DNA of 39,991 nt from an uncultured Pseudomonadota bacterium (lineage in GTDB: Bacteria > Pseudomonadota > Gammaproteobacteria > Burkholderiales > SG8-41): positions 1 to 39,991 of the forward strand of contig CAMPGR010000019.1 in assembly GCA_946885605.1 (NCBI GenBank), read 5' to 3'. Position 1 is the first letter of the stretch. Each line of letters starts with the position of its first letter. Both the position numbers and the translations under genes were made by a program. Positions 32,774-39,991 of the stretch are shown piece by piece. Under the pieces are notes generated by a model. That model was not told the origin of the DNA. It ran no database searches and worked only from the letters and a program-made list of their open reading frames with translations.

Positions 32774-33442
32774 ATGGAAGACAGCTCCAACCTCGATCTT
32801 GCACAGGTCAAACTCGTACTCGAAACTGCGCTGCTCGCAAGCCCGGAGCCGTTGTCGCTCACGGAGCTTCGCAAGCTCTTCGACGAGGAGCTGAGCGGCG
32901 ATACCGTGCGCAACGTGCTCGAGGCGCTGCGCGAGGATTGGGAGGGGAGGGGCGTCGAGCTCGTGGCCACCGCTTCCGGTTGGCGCTTTCGCACCCGGCC
33001 GCAGTACCAGAAATTCCTCGACCGCCTCAACCCGCAGAAGCCGCCGCGTTACTCGCGCGCAGTGCTCGAGACGCTCGCGATCATCGCGTACCGGCAACCG
33101 GTGACGCGCGGCGACATCGAGGAAATCCGCGGCGTCACGGTGTCGGGCAACATCATCAAGACGCTGGAGATGCGCGGCTGGATCGACGTGGTGGGGCATC
33201 GCGAGGTGCCGGGACGCCCCGCGCTCTATGCGACGACGAAGTCCTTTCTTGACGACCTCAATCTGCGCTCGCTGGAAGAGCTGCCTCCGCTCGCGGAGCT
33301 CGGCGCGCTGGTAGACAGCGCGGGCGTCGCTCCCGGCGAGCCGGGGGCGGTCGAAGAGACCGCAGACGAAACGGACGGAGAAATGGCGGGCATCGTGCCG
33401 GATGACGGCGAGACGGCAATCCAGGCTTCGCAATTGCACTAA
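32774..33442 (+). CDS. scpB: Segregation and condensation protein B
   Basis: Partner of ScpA in the Smc condensin, made of two winged helices. The 222-residue protein shows [23 protein letters not shown], then [57 protein letters not shown] and [30 protein letters not shown], all standard. The last 50 residues are an acidic, probably disordered tail. It starts 21 bases after scpA and is very likely co-transcribed with it. Confidence 0.95.
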   Translation: MEDSSNLDLAQVKLVLETALLASPEPLSLTELRKLFDEELSGDTVRNVLEALREDWEGRGVELVATASGWRFRTRPQYQKFLDRLNPQKPPRYSRAVLETLAIIAYRQPVTRGDIEEIRGVTVSGNIIKTLEMRGWIDVVGHREVPGRPALYATTKSFLDDLNLRSLEELPPLAELGALVDSAGVAPGEPGAVEETADETDGEMAGIVPDDGETAIQASQLH

Positions 33443-33517
33443 GCATCCGCAGCAAGCTCCGCTCGGTCAAGACCTCGCGCCGAGCGCCTGCGTGCCCGCA
33501 AACCCTCGAGTTTTTCC

Positions 33518-35143
33518 ATGTTAGCCGCCGCCGCGCGCTGGATCGACGCCAATATCCTCGGGCTGAGCCGCGAGGTGCGCGTCACCTATCTCCCGCCGCT
33601 CATGGTGTACATGGCCTTCGGCGTGTCGGGGCTGACGGGCATCGTCGGCACCTTCTTCGTCAAGGACTACCTTGGGCTCTCGGCGGAATTTCTTGCGGCG
33701 CTCGGCTTCTGGGTCGGCATTCCGTGGGCGCTCAAAATGCCGCTCGGCCACCTCGTGGATCTCGTCTGGCGCTGGAAGGCCTGGCTCGTGTACCTCGGCG
33801 CCGCGCTCATTGCGGCGAGCCTCCTCATCATGGTGTTGCTGATCGGCCACCGCGAAGCGATGACCTCGATCATGCCGGCCAGCGTGTGGTTCGTGTTGAG
33901 CAGTCTCCTTGCGCCGGTCGGATACGTGATCCAGGACGCAGTGGCGGATGCGATGACGGTCGAGGCCGTGCCGCGCGTCGATTCCGACGGGCGGCTCATC
34001 GATCCCGCGACGCGCAAGCTCATGCATACGACGATGCAGACGCTGGGGCGGGTTGCCATCATCGGCGGCCTGGTGCTGGTTGCTCTGATCAACCTCTACG
34101 TCTTTTCGGGGGTGCAGGGGCTCCCGGAGGCCGAACTCGCACGCGTCTATGGCAACGTCTACCTGATAGCGCTCGTAATCCCGGCCATCTCCGTGCTGGG
34201 TGTGGTCATACACTCCGTGCTCAAGGCGCGCCGCGTGGACGCGCTCATGGCGCAGGGTCGCAGCCGCGAAGAGGCGGCGCGGCTCGTGAGCGAGCCCGAG
34301 GAGCGGCCGTCCCCCAATTGGTGGATACTCGGGGGGAGCCTTCTCTTCGTCGTCTTCACGGTGACGATGGGCCTGAGCCCGCTCCGTTACAGCCAGGAGA
34401 TCATATTCGCCGGGTCGTTCGCCATCGTCGCGTTTCTCATCGCGAAGCTCACGCGTGAGCTCGATCCGACTTCGCGCGCGACCTTGCTCGGCACCGCGAT
34501 CGTCATATTCGTCTATCGCGCGATCCCGACGCCGGGATCGGGCGTGACCTGGTGGATGATCGACGAGCTCGGCTTCGACCAGCAGTTTCTCGCGGTGCTC
34601 TCGCTCATCTCGAGCGCGCTTACGCTGGCCGGCATGTTCATCTTTCGGCGCTTCATGGCGGAGCATTCCATCGCCTACGTCGTGGGGTTTCTCACCCTAA
34701 TCGGCACCGCCCTTTCACTGCCGATCGCCGGCATGTATTACGGGCTGCACGAGTGGACTGCGGCTATGACGGGTGGTGTAGTGGACGCGCGTTTTATCGC
34801 GCTGGTCGATACGGCGCTCGAGTCGCCGCTCGGACAGATCGCCATGATCCCGATGCTCGCGTGGATCGCGAATGCCGCACCGGCGAATCTCAAGGCGACG
34901 TACTTCGCCGTCATGGCCTCGTTCACCAACCTCGCGCTGTCGCTGTCGCAGCTCGGGACCAAGTACCTCAACCAGGTCTTCTACATTGCACGCGAAGTGC
35001 GGGACCCGGCGACGGGAACCGTAAATGTGCCGGCAGACTACAGCGAGCTCGGCATGCTGCTGATCGCGCAGATCGCGATCGGGCTCGCGCTCCCGCTCGC
35101 CGCGATCGCTTTCGCGCGGCTGACGCGCTTCAAGAGCGCCTGA
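33518..35143 (+). CDS. BT1/folate-biopterin transporter-like membrane protein (MFS superfamily)
   Basis: A 541-residue integral membrane protein with about twelve hydrophobic segments, no signal peptide and a long cytoplasmic loop (residues about 240-270, RSREEAARLVSEPEERPSP). The segment YVIQDAVADAMTVEAV at about 135-150 matches the 'D-x-x-D' helix of the BT1/FBT family, and WWMIDELGFDQQFLAVLSLISSA at about 345-368 is also family-like. Members move folates or pteridines in protists and plants; bacterial substrates are not known, so this is only a family call. It sits between scpB and the amidohydrolase, with a weak link to either. Confidence 0.75.
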   Translation: MLAAAARWIDANILGLSREVRVTYLPPLMVYMAFGVSGLTGIVGTFFVKDYLGLSAEFLAALGFWVGIPWALKMPLGHLVDLVWRWKAWLVYLGAALIAASLLIMVLLIGHREAMTSIMPASVWFVLSSLLAPVGYVIQDAVADAMTVEAVPRVDSDGRLIDPATRKLMHTTMQTLGRVAIIGGLVLVALINLYVFSGVQGLPEAELARVYGNVYLIALVIPAISVLGVVIHSVLKARRVDALMAQGRSREEAARLVSEPEERPSPNWWILGGSLLFVVFTVTMGLSPLRYSQEIIFAGSFAIVAFLIAKLTRELDPTSRATLLGTAIVIFVYRAIPTPGSGVTWWMIDELGFDQQFLAVLSLISSALTLAGMFIFRRFMAEHSIAYVVGFLTLIGTALSLPIAGMYYGLHEWTAAMTGGVVDARFIALVDTALESPLGQIAMIPMLAWIANAAPANLKATYFAVMASFTNLALSLSQLGTKYLNQVFYIAREVRDPATGTVNVPADYSELGMLLIAQIAIGLALPLAAIAFARLTRFKSA

Positions 35144-35167
35144 CCACCCGGATGCAAGGAGAACCGC

Positions 35168-36031
35168 ATGTCGGAGTTGCATGAAGTCGAGCCCGCGTTC
35201 AGGGCACCGCCCTCGAGCTGCGACTGCCACTTTCACGTCTTCGGACCCGCTGAGCGTTACCCCCACGGCAGCGACCTGCGATACCCGCCGCCGCTTGCGC
35301 CGCTCGAGCATTATCTCGCGCTTGCCCGCAGACTGGGATTCGGACGCTTTGTGTTCGTGCAGCCGAGCGCCTACGGACGCGACAACGCGTGCATGCTGGA
35401 CGCGATGCGGGAGCTCGGCGCGGGCTGCCGCGGCATCGTCGACGTGGACGAGAACGTTGCGGATGCGGAACTGGAGAAGCTCAACTCAGCGGGCGTGCGG
35501 GGAGTCCGTATCAACGTCTCCCCGGTGAAGGCGCCCGAGTCCGGGTTTGCCGCGAAGCTCCTCCCGCGCATCGTGAGGCTGGATGCACGCTGCGCCGAAA
35601 TCGGCTGGCAGCTCGATTTTCTGCTGCCGGGCTGGCTCACGGCCGAGCTGATGAGCACGCTGTGCGAGTTGCGGGCGCCGTTCACCCTCGCGCACATGGG
35701 AATGTTTCTGGCGCGGGAGGGCGCCAGCCAGCCTGGATTCCAGCAACTCTTGCAGCTACTGCGCTCGGGGAGCGGGCGATGCTGGGTGAAGTTGACGGGC
35801 GTCTACCGCATGTCGGCCACGCCGGGCTTCGTCGATGCGGCATCTATGGCGCGAGCCCTGTTCGAGGCGGCACCCGATCGCATCATCTGGGGCAGCGACT
35901 ACCCGCATCTGTCCTTCGCCGACAGGGTGGGATCTGTAGAGTTGTTCAACCTGCTCGCGCAGTGGGCGCCGGACGAGATCACCCGGCGCAAGATACTCGT
36001 CGACAACCCGCAGCGACTCTTCGGGTTCTGA
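35168..36031 (+). CDS. Amidohydrolase-family protein (LigI/2-pyrone-4,6-dicarboxylate lactonase-like)
   Basis: A 287-residue TIM-barrel hydrolase. The likely active-site residues are His21 and His23 (CDCHFHVFGP), His176 (LAHMG) and Asp244 (WGSDYPH). 'FVFVQPSAYGRDN' at 61-73 and 'GVRGVRINVSP' at 109-119 fit the same branch. LigI opens the lactone of 2-pyrone-4,6-dicarboxylate in lignin-derived aromatic breakdown; close relatives act on other lactones or decarboxylate. No ring-cleavage genes are nearby, so the substrate is open. The ATG follows AAGGAG at 35156-35161 closely. It starts 24 bases after the transporter stop and could form a two-gene unit with it. Confidence 0.88.
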   Translation: MSELHEVEPAFRAPPSSCDCHFHVFGPAERYPHGSDLRYPPPLAPLEHYLALARRLGFGRFVFVQPSAYGRDNACMLDAMRELGAGCRGIVDVDENVADAELEKLNSAGVRGVRINVSPVKAPESGFAAKLLPRIVRLDARCAEIGWQLDFLLPGWLTAELMSTLCELRAPFTLAHMGMFLAREGASQPGFQQLLQLLRSGSGRCWVKLTGVYRMSATPGFVDAASMARALFEAAPDRIIWGSDYPHLSFADRVGSVELFNLLAQWAPDEITRRKILVDNPQRLFGF

Positions 36032-36044
36032 GCGAGCTGCACCG

Positions 36045-36140
36045 TCAGCGCCTGAGGCTCCTGTCCGGCACCTTGAAAGGAAGGCGTGCCATATCGCCCT
36101 CAAGGGTCGAGTTCACGAACGCGTACATGTGTGAGGCTGC
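36045..36140 (-). pseudogene. Possible C-terminal fragment of a lost gene
   Basis: On the minus strand the last 31 residues before the stop at 36045 read HMYAFVNSTLEGDMARLPFK and then VPDRSLRR. This is unlike the Arg/Ala/Pro-rich shadow frames in the rest of the window. The sequence before it is low-complexity. It may be the tail of a degraded gene, but I do not recognise the family. It lies in the 170-base gap between two convergent genes. Confidence 0.25.
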
Positions 36141-36204
36141 TGGTCGCGCGCTTCGCGGTCCAGAGCTGCCTCTCGTCCTGTCCGTGCGCGAGGCATGAGG
36201 CGAT

Positions 36205-36717
36205 TCAAACGGGAACCGGCCGGATCTCGAATGCCATCGTCTGAAGGTCGCCGAACGCGTAGGTCGCAGGTGCATTCACGCCCGCGACCGTCCCGGGGTC
36301 GATGCGCAGCGTTTCCTCGCCCTTCACGTTCCGGATGCGTTCGATGACAGCCCTGTGCTCATGGCCGTTGCACACCAGGTCGTAGTCTCCCGTCAAGGCG
36401 ATGCCCTTGGCATAGTGCGGATAGTGGACCAGGAATATGCGCCTTTGCGCCAGCGTCAGGGAACCGTCCTGCCCGTAATAATGCAGGCGGTTCCTGGGTT
36501 CCTGGGCCCACTTGGAAAGGTAGAAGAGGTCACCTGAGTTGTTGCCGTGAATCAGATGGATCGGCAACTCCAGACCGACGATTGCGTGCAGGGTCGAGGG
36601 CGCGATCAGATCGCCGCAATGCAGTACCGCCCGGGAGCCGAGCTGTTTCGCTTCGGAAACGGCGGCGGCGAGCGGCTCGCGATGATCGTGACTGTCGGAG
36701 ACGATGCAGATTTTCAA
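36205..36717 (-). CDS. YfcE/MJ0936-type metallophosphoesterase
   Basis: A 170-residue calcineurin-like phosphodiesterase. The start is a TTG at 36717 (KICIVSDSHDHREPL), preceded by GGAGGT with a 5-base gap; a longer frame has no such site. Metal-site motifs are SDSHDH, LHCGDLI, HGNNSGD, LVHYPHYAKG and CNGHEHRA, all present. Members hydrolyse phosphodiesters such as cyclic nucleotides or artificial substrates; the true substrate here is unknown. It diverges from aprM. TACAAT on the minus strand (36740-36735) is the likely -10. Confidence 0.9.
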   Translation of the reverse strand: MKICIVSDSHDHREPLAAAVSEAKQLGSRAVLHCGDLIAPSTLHAIVGLELPIHLIHGNNSGDLFYLSKWAQEPRNRLHYYGQDGSLTLAQRRIFLVHYPHYAKGIALTGDYDLVCNGHEHRAVIERIRNVKGEETLRIDPGTVAGVNAPATYAFGDLQTMAFEIRPVPV

Positions 36718-36734
36718 GTGTGACCTCCGCTCGC

Positions 36735-36816
36735 ATTGTAGCCGATGCACTGCTAAGTATTTTCTATGGACGCATAACCTTTTTTTCGCGCGAATCGCCG
36801 CCTGTGCGTTTAGAAT
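36735..36816. promoter_or_regulatory. Divergent control region between the phosphatase and aprM
   Basis: For aprM there is TAGAAT at 36811-36816, with a T-rich run (cctttttttcg) around 36778-36787 that might act as an upstream element. For the phosphatase there is TACAAT at 36740-36735 on the minus strand. No clear -35 boxes. No recognisable operator for sulfur regulators was found. Confidence 0.4.
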
Positions 36817-36841
36817 CAACGCCGTACAAAAGGGGGCCATG

Positions 36842-37627
36842 ATGTTCACCAGTAATCCGTTTGCCGAGCTTTCTGCGTCCATACCGCCGGCCGTCACGCA
36901 GACCTATGTGGTCATCATGATCGTGCTGGTCGTGGCGGGCACGCTGTTCGACATCGTGCACAAGGGGAGCGCCAGATATTTTTTCGACAACTGGCGGAAA
37001 TCGCGAAGCAGGGGAGCGAAGCAGGCCGGCGGCGGAGAACTCATGTCGATCGCCGTCCAGACCGCTGTTGTCGACGTGCTGGCGTCCGGCGAATTCTGCA
37101 ACGCGCGCCGGCGCGTCGCCCATCTGCTGACCATGTACGGGTTCCTGCTCCACGTCATCACCACCGCCGTCATGGTGTTCGCCTACCCGACCACCACGAT
37201 GCCCACGCCCGCGATCCTGCCGCAGCTCTGGTGGCTCGGCGGCCTGATGATTCTCGCGGGCGGATACTGGTTCTGGTTCTTTATCCGGGCGGATGTCGCC
37301 GCCGAGGGCAATTCGCCGCTGCGCGTCATGCGCGCGGATCTCTTCATCCTCTCGCTGCTCGCGAGCGTGACGCTCGGCCTCATCTGGGCCTGGCTGCAGG
37401 CGAGGGGGAGCGGTGCGGCCACGGTTGTCTTCGGCCTGTACATCATCGCCACGACGGTGCTGTTCGGATCCGTACCGTGGTCCAAGTTCGCGCACATGTT
37501 CTTCAAGCCGGCGGCCGCGTTCGAAAAGAGGGTTTCCTACGCCAACGGCACGCGAAGCAACCTGCCTGCGCCCGCGGACAAGCCGGAGCAGTTCGGCAAA
37601 GCGCCGAAACACGTCCGGCACTACTAG
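36842..37627 (+). CDS. aprM: AprM, membrane anchor for APS reductase
   Basis: A 261-residue membrane protein with about five helices (near 21-39, 97-115, 129-148, 165-186, 193-211). It is directly ahead of aprB and aprA, which identifies it as AprM, the anchor thought to couple APS reductase to the quinone pool in sulfur oxidisers that lack QmoABC. His94, His104 (FLLHVIT) and His218 (SKFAHMFF) sit at or near helix ends and resemble the haem-ligand positions of NarI/DsrM-type subunits; that is an inference. Of two adjacent ATGs (36839, 36842) the second has better spacing to GGGGG. The frame back to 36704 has no ribosome site. The gene is the first of the operon. Confidence 0.85.
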   Translation: MFTSNPFAELSASIPPAVTQTYVVIMIVLVVAGTLFDIVHKGSARYFFDNWRKSRSRGAKQAGGGELMSIAVQTAVVDVLASGEFCNARRRVAHLLTMYGFLLHVITTAVMVFAYPTTTMPTPAILPQLWWLGGLMILAGGYWFWFFIRADVAAEGNSPLRVMRADLFILSLLASVTLGLIWAWLQARGSGAATVVFGLYIIATTVLFGSVPWSKFAHMFFKPAAAFEKRVSYANGTRSNLPAPADKPEQFGKAPKHVRHY

Positions 37628-37640
37628 AGAGACAAGAACC

Positions 37641-38105
37641 ATGCCAACTTTCGTTTACATGACCCGGTGCGACGGCTGCGGCCACTGTGTCGACATCTGC
37701 CCGTCCGACATCATGCACATCGATAAGACCTATCGGCGTGCCTACAACATCGAGCCCAACATGTGCTGGGAGTGCTACTCCTGCGTGAAGGCCTGCCCGC
37801 AGAACGCCATCGATGCCCGCGGCTACGCCGACTTCGCGCCGCTCGGTCATAGTGTGCGTGTGCTGCGCGAAGAGGCGAAGGGCACGATTTCGTGGCGCCT
37901 CAAGTTCCGCGACGGCCGCGAGAAGAACTTCGTGTCCCCCATCCGCACCACGCCTTGGGGATCGATCAAGAGCCCCGCCGAATACGATGCGCCTCGCCCC
38001 ACGGATTTTGCCAAGCAGGAACTGGCACACGAACCGGATTCGCTCCAGATTCCGGGAGGATTGCCTGCGCTGCGCCCGGATCAACTCAAGCAGGGAGTCA
38101 TCTGA
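37641..38105 (+). CDS. aprB: Adenylylsulfate reductase beta subunit (two 4Fe-4S)
   Basis: Electron-transfer subunit of dissimilatory APS reductase, 154 residues. Two four-Cys sets bind [4Fe-4S] clusters: C10, C13, C16, C20 (CDGCGHCVDICP) and C42, C45, C48, C52 (CWECYSCVKACP). 'MPTFVYMTRCDGCG' and the C-terminal wrap-around tail (FRDGREKNFVSPIRTTPWG onward), which embraces AprA, are diagnostic. The ATG at 37641 lies 13 bases behind the aprM stop. The stop overlaps the aprA ATG as TGATG, so the two subunits are made in step. Confidence 0.96.
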   Translation: MPTFVYMTRCDGCGHCVDICPSDIMHIDKTYRRAYNIEPNMCWECYSCVKACPQNAIDARGYADFAPLGHSVRVLREEAKGTISWRLKFRDGREKNFVSPIRTTPWGSIKSPAEYDAPRPTDFAKQELAHEPDSLQIPGGLPALRPDQLKQGVI

Positions 38106-39949
38106 TGGGTCTCTTCGGAGGGAGGAAAACGGTATTCGTCGACGCGGACATCCTCGTCATCGGCGGCGGCATGGCCGGCTGTGGCGCGACCTACGAGTCC
38201 CGCTACTGGGGGCGCGATCTGAAGATCGTGTGCGTCGAGAAGGCGAACATCGAGCGAAGCGGCGCCGTCGCCCAGGGGCTCTACGCCATCAACTGTTATA
38301 TGGGCATGCAATGGGGCGAGAATCAGCCCGAGGACCATGTCCGCTACGCCCGAAACGATCTCATGGGTTTGGTGCGCGAGGACTTGGGCTACGACATCGC
38401 CCGGCACGTGGACGGCACGGTGCACAAGTTCGAGGAATGGGGCCTGCCGATCATGCGCGACCCGGAGACCGGGCGCTACCAGCGCGAGGGCAAGTGGCAA
38501 ATCATGATCCACGGCGAAAGCTACAAACCGATCGTTGCCGAGGCGGCGCGCAAGGCCGCAACCGAGGTTTACAACCGGATCATGGTCACTCACCTGTTGA
38601 TGGACGGCAACAAGCCCAACCGGGTCGCTGGCGCCGTCGGCTTCAACGTCCGCACGGGTGATTTCTACGTGTTCCGCGCGAAGGCCGTCATCGTCTCCGC
38701 CGGCGGCGCGTCGCACATCTTCAAGCCACGCGCCGTGGGCGAGGGCATGGGCCGGACCTGGTATGCGCCCTGGAGCAGCGCGTCCGCTTATGCGCTTCCC
38801 ATCCAGGTCGGCGCCAAGATGACGCAGATGGAAAACCGCATCGTCCTGACCCGATTCAAGGACGGCTATGGCCCCGTAGGCGCCTATTTTCTCCATCTGA
38901 AGACGTACACCCAGAACGGCTACGGCGAGGAGTACGAGTCGAAGTGGTACAACCAGACGAAGGAGCTGGTGGGCAACTACATTGACCGCCACCCGGTGCC
39001 GACCTGCTTGAGGAACCACGCCTTCCTCGAGGAGGTGAAGGCCGGCCGCGGTCCTATCCGCATGGTCACCATGGAGGCCTTCCAGGACCCCCACAAGGAA
39101 ACCGTTGGCTGGGAGAACTTCCTCGGCATGACGATCGGGCAGGCAGTCGTGTGGGCATCGCAGAACATCGACCCGAAGCACATCAACCCCGAGCTGACGA
39201 CGTCGGAGCCCTATGTGATGGGCTCTCATGCCACGTGCTCCGGCGCTTGGGCCAGCGGGCCAGAGGACTACGCTCCGGCGGAGTACCAGTGGGGCTACAA
39301 CCGCATGATGACCGTCGATGGGCTCTTCGGCGCGGGCGACACCATCGGCGGCACCGCCCACAAGTTCTCGTCAGGGTCCTTTACGGAAGGCCGGATCGCC
39401 GGCAAGGCCGCAGTCAAGTACGTGATGGAAAAGGGACGGGACGCGCCCCAGGTGAGCGAGAAGGAATATCGCGACCTCGAGAAGCTCATCTACCAGCCGC
39501 TCGAGAACTACCGGGTCGGCCGCAACGAGATCGTTGCCGGCACAGTCTCGCCGAGCTACCTCCTCCCGATCCACGGTCTCCAGCGCCTCGAGAAGATCAT
39601 GGACGAGTACGTCGGCGGCATCAGCACGAACTACATGACCAACGACAAGCTGCTCGAGCGGGGCCTCGAGCTACTCGGCATGCTCAAGGAAGACATGAAC
39701 AACATGGGCGCCGAGGACCTGCACCAGCTACAGCGCGTGTGGGAACTGCACCACCGGCTGCTGGCCTCCGAGTCGGTCACGCACCACACGCTCTTCCGTC
39801 AGGAAACGCGGTGGCCGGGGTACTACTACCGCGGCGATCACATGAAGCTCGATGACGAGAACTGGCACTGCTTCACGCTCTCCCGCTACGACCGGTATGC
39901 GGGCAAGTTCGAGATGGAGAAGGCGCCGGTCTACCATATCGTTGACTGA
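38105..39949 (+). CDS. aprA: Adenylylsulfate reductase alpha subunit (FAD)
   Basis: Catalytic FAD subunit of 614 residues, interconverting sulfite plus AMP and APS. In sulfur oxidisers it runs towards APS, which ATP sulfurylase then converts to sulfate and ATP. The FAD-binding fold starts ILVIGGGMAGCGATYESRYWG; 'EKANIERSGAVAQGLYAINCYMG' follows, with the substrate region including DTIGGTAHKFSSGSFTEGRIAGKAA (His419 is in place). The C-terminal helical domain ends APVYHIVD. The protein is complete. The context aprM-aprB-aprA, with no dsr or qmo genes in view, fits a sulfur oxidiser rather than a sulfate reducer. A sat gene would be expected beyond the window. The stop lies in a 24-bp tandem duplication. 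Confidence 0.96.
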   Translation: MGLFGGRKTVFVDADILVIGGGMAGCGATYESRYWGRDLKIVCVEKANIERSGAVAQGLYAINCYMGMQWGENQPEDHVRYARNDLMGLVREDLGYDIARHVDGTVHKFEEWGLPIMRDPETGRYQREGKWQIMIHGESYKPIVAEAARKAATEVYNRIMVTHLLMDGNKPNRVAGAVGFNVRTGDFYVFRAKAVIVSAGGASHIFKPRAVGEGMGRTWYAPWSSASAYALPIQVGAKMTQMENRIVLTRFKDGYGPVGAYFLHLKTYTQNGYGEEYESKWYNQTKELVGNYIDRHPVPTCLRNHAFLEEVKAGRGPIRMVTMEAFQDPHKETVGWENFLGMTIGQAVVWASQNIDPKHINPELTTSEPYVMGSHATCSGAWASGPEDYAPAEYQWGYNRMMTVDGLFGAGDTIGGTAHKFSSGSFTEGRIAGKAAVKYVMEKGRDAPQVSEKEYRDLEKLIYQPLENYRVGRNEIVAGTVSPSYLLPIHGLQRLEKIMDEYVGGISTNYMTNDKLLERGLELLGMLKEDMNNMGAEDLHQLQRVWELHHRLLASESVTHHTLFRQETRWPGYYYRGDHMKLDDENWHCFTLSRYDRYAGKFEMEKAPVYHIVD

Positions 39950-39991
39950 GCAGCCCGCGTTACACCAGACTGAGCAGCCCGCGTTACACCA
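39944..39991. repeat. Perfect 24-bp tandem duplication over the aprA stop, ending the window
   Basis: Copies at 39944-39967 and 39968-39991 are identical, each beginning gactgagcagcccgcg. The aprA stop TGA (39947-39949) lies in the first copy. The second copy ends at the last base of the window, so further copies cannot be excluded. Confidence 0.9.

Overview
The window is GC-rich, densely coded bacterial DNA that looks chromosomal. The best guess is a betaproteobacterium, or a close sulfur-oxidising proteobacterium, with chemolithotrophic or mixotrophic metabolism. The grounds are an aprM-aprB-aprA operon for dissimilatory sulfur oxidation, orphan Bug/TctC binding proteins, and a PHP - YciO - site-2 protease - trpS - scpA - scpB gene order that I associate with that class. 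No rRNA, tRNA, CRISPR array, insertion sequence or intact prophage was seen.

Layout. (1) 1-4.7 kb: a truncated membrane ORF runs into the 3' end of a large CHASE-PAS(x4)-GAF-GGDEF-EAL cyclic-di-GMP protein. (2) 4.8-8.3 kb: a divergent ABC importer operon of the nitrate/sulfonate/taurine type, with a binding protein, two different permeases and one ATPase. (3) 8.25-12.7 kb: a minus-strand LolD-like ATPase, an FtsX-type permease and a secreted AttH/CrtC-like lipocalin-fold protein. (4) 12.8-15.7 kb: two Bug/TctC binding proteins converge on a TauD/TfdA-type dioxygenase. (5) 15.9-20.6 kb: mixed accessory genes (two alpha/beta hydrolases, a lipoprotein, an exported protein, a DEDDy 3'-5' exonuclease) and the eroded remains of an N6-adenine DNA methylase. 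(6) 20.6-27.3 kb, minus strand: CocE/NonD hydrolase, Gfo/Idh/MocA oxidoreductase, a four-domain rhodanese protein, a TauE/SafE exporter and an RhlE-type helicase. (7) 27.5-33.4 kb, plus strand: HNH endonuclease, PHP phosphoesterase, YciO-like protein, site-2 protease, trpS, scpA, scpB. (8) 33.5-36.7 kb: BT1-like transporter, LigI-like amidohydrolase and a small metallophosphatase. (9) 36.8-39.95 kb: aprMBA. The window ends two bases into nothing further, exactly at the end of a 24-bp tandem duplication behind aprA.

How the genes fit together. Several genes point to sulfur chemistry: AprBA converts sulfite plus AMP to APS and AprM would pass the electrons to the membrane; a TauE/SafE exporter sits with a multi-rhodanese protein; and the SsuABC/TauABC-like importer and the TauD-type dioxygenase may handle organosulfur compounds, although their substrates cannot be read from sequence. 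Bug proteins, CocE, LigI-like amidohydrolase and Gfo/Idh enzymes suggest scavenging of organic acids and esters. The scpAB/trpS block is housekeeping.

The most unusual points are three short perfect tandem duplications that each include a stop codon (24, 24 and 9 bp); an alpha/beta hydrolase with Lys where the nucleophile Ser should be; an internally deleted and frameshifted methylase remnant; a rhodanese protein with four domains of which only two keep the catalytic Cys; and repeated use of TG-N-TA extended -10 elements. I did not see a clear new defence or mobile system.
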